From: Centrapalus pauciflorus
Lineage: Eukaryota; Streptophyta; Magnoliopsida; Asterales; Asteraceae
Direction of reading: 5' to 3'
Assembly: GCA_020465985.1 (NCBI GenBank)
Contig: JAANYP010004790.1
Span: 1,203,501 to 1,267,500, forward strand
DNA length: 64,000 bases
This document shows, piece after piece, positions 59,201-64,000 of the stretch. The first letter of the stretch is position 1. The number at the start of each line of letters is the position of its first letter. The notes below the pieces were generated by a model, which saw only the letters and a list, made by a program, of their open reading frames with translations, had not been told where the DNA came from and did not search any database. A program made the translations under genes and the position numbers.

Positions 59201-62200
59201 CATACCTGTATAGACCCATCACCAATACCACCTGCAATGGACTTCCCTTCACGATCCCAAGCACAAGTGGTAACAGGAACCCTTCCAGGCCTTGCCAGTT
59301 TAGGTTTTATGACCTACAAAAATAATTATATCACAATCAGCTTAAGACTTTTAATTCTGTATTTCGTGAATCCTGCCATTTTGTGAGAATATAAATAAAT
59401 AAATCATCAAAATCTCATGTTTATAGAACTAAATTCAAAACAACCCGATTGTTGAGAAAACGGCACACATAAGTGATGAGTAAACGCGGAAATAAAAAAT
59501 AATGAAAAGAACACAAGTACACATGGCTCAGTCCACGAGTACCTACGTACATGGCCACACTAGCAAGTCTATTTTATTGATTTCTGAATGGGATTTACAA
59601 TTATATAGCTATATGTATAGAAGAAATCCCAAAGGAAAAAAATTAATGGACCTTGGCCAAAGAAAAACCCTACCAAGTCACTCAGGCTCCCTCAAACTTA
59701 AGAATAATGACATAACTTCTTGACAGTGAAAGTAATAGTGCCAATGTATGCATGTACACACTGCATTTGAACTTTTGAAGTCAACAATCAATATTCAATA
59801 TTTTGGGTAAACTAATCATGATTCTGATTATTTAGAGTCAAAATTGTCAGATTTGGAACTATCCCCAACTATAAGCAACTAATTATCTAATACAATTTCT
59901 TCAAGTTGCCATAATCATTTTGAAGATACACGTCCAAACACCCCCAGCTTGTAGGTAAAATGCAAAGTTACTCCACAGTATTGATTATTGAACAGTGTTT
60001 AAATAGGACTGCAGGTGAAAATAATGGAAGAAGACTTAAAAATAAGAGCTAAAATATAGGCACCAACAAGAGATGTTTATGCATTTTATAAAACTGCAAG
60101 CATTAATTACTACTCTAATACCGAAAGTTATATACACACCTGTTTTTGGGATTTAAAGTCATTGACATCCCATATACGCAAAGAACCATCCTCTGACGAA
60201 GTTAAAACGGTCTCTTTTGTCTTTGGATGCCATTCACCACAGGTTAATCCTGTAATGTGGCCTTTTGTATTCTTCAGGTCACGTATATACATATCACCTT
60301 TCACAAACTCTCCAAGTGTCAACCCGTCACGATCATAAATCTGGAATCCAGTAAAGAAAGAAAGAGTTGAAAGGTTGAGTTACAGGTTGGTCTCGGTCAA
60401 ATGACTAAATTTTCATAAGTTGGGTAAAAATAAAACGGGTCAAACAGTTTGAAAGTCACCCAAAAATGGGACTATTCTATCAAAAACAAGTAGATTCTTA
60501 TTTTAATAGTACAACTGTCGCATTTCATACTTAATACATTAATTGGTTCAAGAGCATACAAATGGATAAGCCAATCAGTTTTGACACCTTTTATAAAATT
60601 CACGTTTTGAGCTGAACTCATTTTGACATGTTACCCAACCCTTTAATACATTAATCAGTTTATAGGGTAAAATATGTATAAAAACCCCAACCCAACCTGT
60701 TGTGGCCCTTATTAAAAAATACCTGCTCAGACCCGAATTCATTTTGACATGTTACCCAACCAGAACAAACTCCCAAATTTGCCACCTTTGGTTTAAAATG
60801 TACCTTAGCTTGTGCAGACCCAGTGACACACAAGAATCGATCAGCACTAGGACTCCAGCTTAAACTACGAACTTGGTGTCCTTCAAAAGGTTCCAGCTGT
60901 CGAAATGATTCCAAACGGGCGTTCATCCCTTGGAAATCATACATACGAACCATATAGTCATAGCTTCCAGAAAGCACCCTAGATCCAGAGTGGTCAATAG
61001 CAAGAGCAGAAACAACCTGCATACACCAATTATGTTCAAACATAGAACCATAATAAATTGTCATAAAAGCAGCAAATATCAATACCACAGAATTCACAAA
61101 ATAGACTTATTATCATCTCATGTATGCTCAACCTCAAAAACATAGATATATGATAAATCCATATTGGCAAACACCCTCGACACCCAAAAGTATTTACTAC
61201 GACTTCAGTATGAGTTGGGGTTCTCCTCCTTGGGAATGTACTTTTAGGCAAGTGACCTCTTTCCTATGTATGTATACACAATCGTGGATTCGTGGCGTGG
61301 CAAGAGTGATGTATATTCTTATTTCATTGTAGACACTTTTGGGTGGCTCTACTTTCCTAGCTATGACTTAATAAATTGACGTTATATTGCCTTGTTGTGG
61401 GTGTACCTTTGGGCTTTGAAAGTTGCCTGCTGTTAGTCTGTTACAAGGTCTTGGATTTCAGCTTTTGTGCTTTTCTTCAGTAATATGATACATGGCAGTA
61501 GCAAGGTATTCATTACAATTCTGTCTGTCAGCGGCTGAGAGGTTGTTCTGGTTTCTGTTCTTTGTTGGGATGCTAGCTCCAGCATCTCTGTGTTTGGCTC
61601 ACCTTCAGCTGGTGGGGTGTGGAGTCACGGTTGGTCTCCATCTGTCACTGGGTTCTGTTGCTATTGCTGTATGGACCATGCCTTTTGGGTTCTTCATTCT
61701 TGATGAAGTTCATAACCTCATATCAGATCCAGATCTACATCTATTGTTCCTTGGTCGGTTTCATGGTTTTGTGCTCTGGAATCTTACTGATCTGCGGTTC
61801 CAGGTGCTTCAATGTTAAAGACATTGTTTGCAACTAAAGTTCCAGGTGCGGCTTTCTCTATGTTAGTAGGCGCAGTTGAGTCTTGGTTGCCTACTGACTA
61901 GTGAGGCTTTGTATGGTAATTGGAGCTTTTGTTTTGTGTTCCTGATCCACTAGTTGCCTGTTCCCTTTGTGTTTCTAAACATTAGTTTTCATTTCTTTTG
62001 TTTTAACAATAATTCACCGGTAACCCTTTATCCAAAAAAGAACAATGTATCTTCACAGCATGTATTGTTGATTGTTATAGTCAATTATAATGTGATTCTG
62101 TTTATTACATAAACACATTCAGAATACATCCAAACACAATAAATATTAAACATGAAGTTATAGAAGCTTCAAACTTCAGTAATTAAAATCAGAAAGAAAT

Positions 62201-62703
62201 ACCTTGGTGTGCCCCTTCAAAACAATCTCATTACTAAGAGGTATACGATGTTGATTTTCCTGCTCATCTTCAGACAACTCCTCGTCGCTATCCGAAGCCA
62301 CCGGCGGCCGTGGTGGCCCTATGATTGGCTCATCGTCCTCCTCATCAACAGGCATGGGTCTAGGAGGCCCAATCATCACATCGTCTTCTTCATCAGCAGA
62401 ATTAGAAGACGGTGGAGGTCGAGGCGGGCCAATTGTCACATCATCACCAGTTGAAGTACTAGGTTTAGGGTTTTTCTGAAACGAACTTAACCATGATTTG
62501 GAAGAGGAGGATAGTGAAGGGAAAGGGGTATCTTTGTTCTTGTTGTTAGTGGAAGATGGTGAGTCATCGGCGGTAGTGGTTGTGGGACGGCGAGTGGCGT
62601 TGTGAATTGATTCAACTGATGCCTGGGATTTGGATTTTTTGCCGAAAGAAAGGGGGAAATGAGCCCTAATTCCGTCGAGGGTTTCTGAAGCATCATCATC
62701 CAT
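56263..62703 (-). CDS. WDR70: WDR70-type WD40 repeat protein, 8 exons
   Basis: Exons on minus: 62703-62203, 61016-60804, 60340-60140, 59313-59206, 58757-58620, 58387-58136, 56824-56504, 56427-56263. Phases agree and give 632 residues. The N terminus is charged and disordered, with three IGPPRP motifs set in acidic stretches (~95-155). WD40 repeats follow from about residue 160 to 490 (GHTK, SGSYDYMVRMYDF, CGEWHPKTKETVLTSSEDGS, LRIWDVND, FSSDGRILLSRSFDGSLK). The C-terminal region (~490-632) has RAPRKKSIDDFQADPVIHNP, a basic PSRKRQREKILKDPLKSH, a Gly-rich GPGFGGRVGVTKGSLLTQYL and an acidic end. This order matches WDR70 (gastrulation-defective-1 homologue), a nuclear protein linked in yeast and human to histone H2B ubiquitination and DNA-break response; the plant role is inferred. 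All introns are GT-AG. Confidence 0.9.
57666..58060. mobile_element. Tourist-like MITE in WDR70 intron, right end duplicated
   Basis: The left end GGGGGTGTTTGGTAC follows TTA. The right end GTACCAAAGGCCCCC is followed by TTA at 57947-57949. A second copy of the right ~100 bp, ending at 58057 and again followed by TTA, lies directly after. TTA flanks match PIF/Harbinger target sites. The first complete unit is 57666-57946 (281 bp). Confidence 0.72.
58801..59147. mobile_element. possible hAT-like unit in WDR70 intron
   Basis: Ends read ATAGGGGTGTGCATCAG and ATTATACCCCTAT, a weak inverted pair. The interior repeats AACCGAACC/AACCAAACC words. About 350 bp in the intron between exons 4 and 5. No convincing target duplication. 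Confidence 0.35.
60420..60780. other. intronic repeat with GACATGTTACCC words
   Basis: Inside the WDR70 intron 60341-60803, the block CATTTTGACATGTTACCCAACC occurs twice (about 60620 and 60740, quoted in part here). Related words occur near 15440 and 57490. This suggests a dispersed plant repeat whose ends I cannot place. Confidence 0.35.
61140..62040 (+). other. T/G-rich insert-like segment in WDR70 intron 1
   Basis: This stretch has higher GC and a different texture from the surrounding intron. It includes a 108-codon open frame (61492-61818) with no recognised motif, and ends with CCCTTTATCCAAAAAAG. The appearance is like the 3' end of a 5'-truncated LINE, but no reverse-transcriptase sequence remains, so this is a guess. 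Confidence 0.3.
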
Positions 62704-64000
62704 TGATTTCGAATTTCCGTCGAGGGTTTCTCGAATTTAGAAGGAAACGAAATCGAACAGGTAAAAATAATGGAAGAAAGGCGGACATTACCGTACCGAT
62801 ATGAATATGAATTAACGATTAATTGAATTATAATAATAAATATACAGCCGGAGTGGGAAAAAAAAAAAAAAAAAAAAACAAGACATTTCATCGTGTCGGC
62901 TGTTAAAATTCAGTTAACTTTTAATATCAACCATTTAAAATGTTAATGGCGTTAAAAGTGATCTTAAGTTTAGGGATTCGATTCTCATCTAAGACAAAAG
63001 TTAGATTTAACAATAGAATTAGATGACTATGTTATTAATGCTTATCTTTTTCTTGATCATTTATTTTCGGTTTGCTAATTTTAACGTTTACTTAAATAAC
63101 TAGATCTTTGTAATATCAAAGATAATATTAATTTTTATCTAAATACTATAAGTTCATATCCATTAAAATTTAAAAAAATTATTGTTTTTTATTCAATTTT
63201 ATAACGTTTAATCAACTAAATATTTTTAATTATTTCGTTTTTCTGTCATATCAAATAAATAAATATTACAAAATAGTAACTTATTTTAGGTAGAATTGTG
63301 TTAGAAATTTAAAACCTTTTTGAAGTAAATGATTACACTATATTATGGATTTGATATTTTTCACGTTAGAATTACAATTACAATACATAAGGTTAAATAA
63401 TTGTATTGCTTTTGGTTCTTTGACCGGTCTTTTTTTTAAATGACAACCTTACCTTTACAAAATAATAAAATTTGGCAACAAAGTTATCAATTGATTGTTT
63501 TTACGTTTTAATTATATATATATATCAAATAGTTTAATTGTTTATAACAAGTAATTTATTCTTAACATAATTTCATGAATGTTCTTGGATATTAATGAAG
63601 GTTCTTGGGGTTTTATCATCGTAAAGTGTCACGTCATCGACTACTATAAGTTTTATATACTGTATTAATAGGTGTAAAAAAGTTTATGTACCATATTAAT
63701 ATATTTTAAAAAAATTCGGTAACATTATACAACTTAAAATCTAAAAAGAATCGAATGAAAGAATTGGAAAATAATATTTTTGTTTGTTTGAACAGAAAAA
63801 AGTGAAGGCAGAAATTTTTTATGAAAGTTTTTATGTTTTTAAATAGGTTGGAAATGATAAAATATATAATTTATTATTGCGTCACTAATATTTTTCTTTT
63901 TATCATTTCCATCCTGATTAAAATACTCTTTTATTATCATTTTTCTACTAAATACATTTTTCAAATTTATAAAGAAATAAAAAAAAATATTCATCCTAAA
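62704..64000. other. WDR70 upstream region and AT-rich intergenic DNA
   Basis: The first ~150 bp form the probable leader and promoter of the minus-strand WDR70 gene, with an A run of about 20 at 62859-62878. Beyond about 62900 the sequence is AT-rich. I see no gene, RNA or element ends to the end of the window. Confidence 0.5.

Overview
This is plant nuclear DNA, very probably from a core eudicot. The background is strongly AT-rich, the genes are multi-exon with GT-AG introns, TA/GA microsatellites are abundant, and several superfamilies of plant transposable elements are nested in one another. Asteraceae-like repeat flavour is an impression only; nothing here proves the family. About a fifth of the window is host gene; most of the rest is transposable-element DNA in various states of decay.

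Host genes. Three can be spliced by eye into uninterrupted reading frames. (1) 13201-16888, minus: a 539-residue RIN13-like protein (RPM1-interacting protein 13 family) with SUMO-interaction-like motifs at its N terminus. (2) 41646-54934, plus: a 739-residue DENN (AEX-3) domain protein in 18 coding exons, with two GC-AG introns and a solo LTR in one intron. (3) 56263-62703, minus: a 632-residue WDR70-type WD40 protein in 8 exons. Genes 2 and 3 converge, and a ~675-bp inverted repeat lies between their stop codons. A partial inverted copy of the 5' end and promoter of gene 1 lies at 30455-31350 and is dead (stop at codon 3).

Mobile DNA, left to right. 1.07-2.2 kb: a TIR unit set inside TA repeats. 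2.2-3.0 kb: two 371-bp Tourist-type MITEs with TAA and TTA target duplications. 3.1-8.9 kb: an apparently intact Mutator-like element (MULE) with ~180-bp terminal inverted repeats, a five-exon MudrA-type transposase and a convergent second gene for a GRF-zinc-finger/transmembrane protein. 9.2-12.4 kb: a hAT transposase remnant, a C-rich low-complexity tract and a hAT MITE. 17.2-18.7 kb: another hAT-like unit and a foldback. 20.3-28.0 kb: a minus-strand Helitron split by a young gag-only LTR retrotransposon (TR-GAG type, 20407-26681, target duplication ATATT). 29.4-30.45 kb: a second Helitron. 33-39 kb: several foldback elements, a second copy of the hAT MITE and a small hAT MITE. 39.26-40.52 kb: a Helitron of the same family as the split one, ending just upstream of the DENN gene.

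How it fits together. The housekeeping-type genes (DENN protein, probably in membrane traffic through Rab activation; WDR70) sit at the right. The 17-40 kb interval looks like a nest built up between the two halves of an inverted duplication of the RIN13-like 5' end. Points most worth a second look are the MULE's second gene, the long hairpin abutting the WDR70 3' end, the Helitron/TR-GAG nest with its uninterrupted sibling copy, and the inverted RIN13-like duplication.
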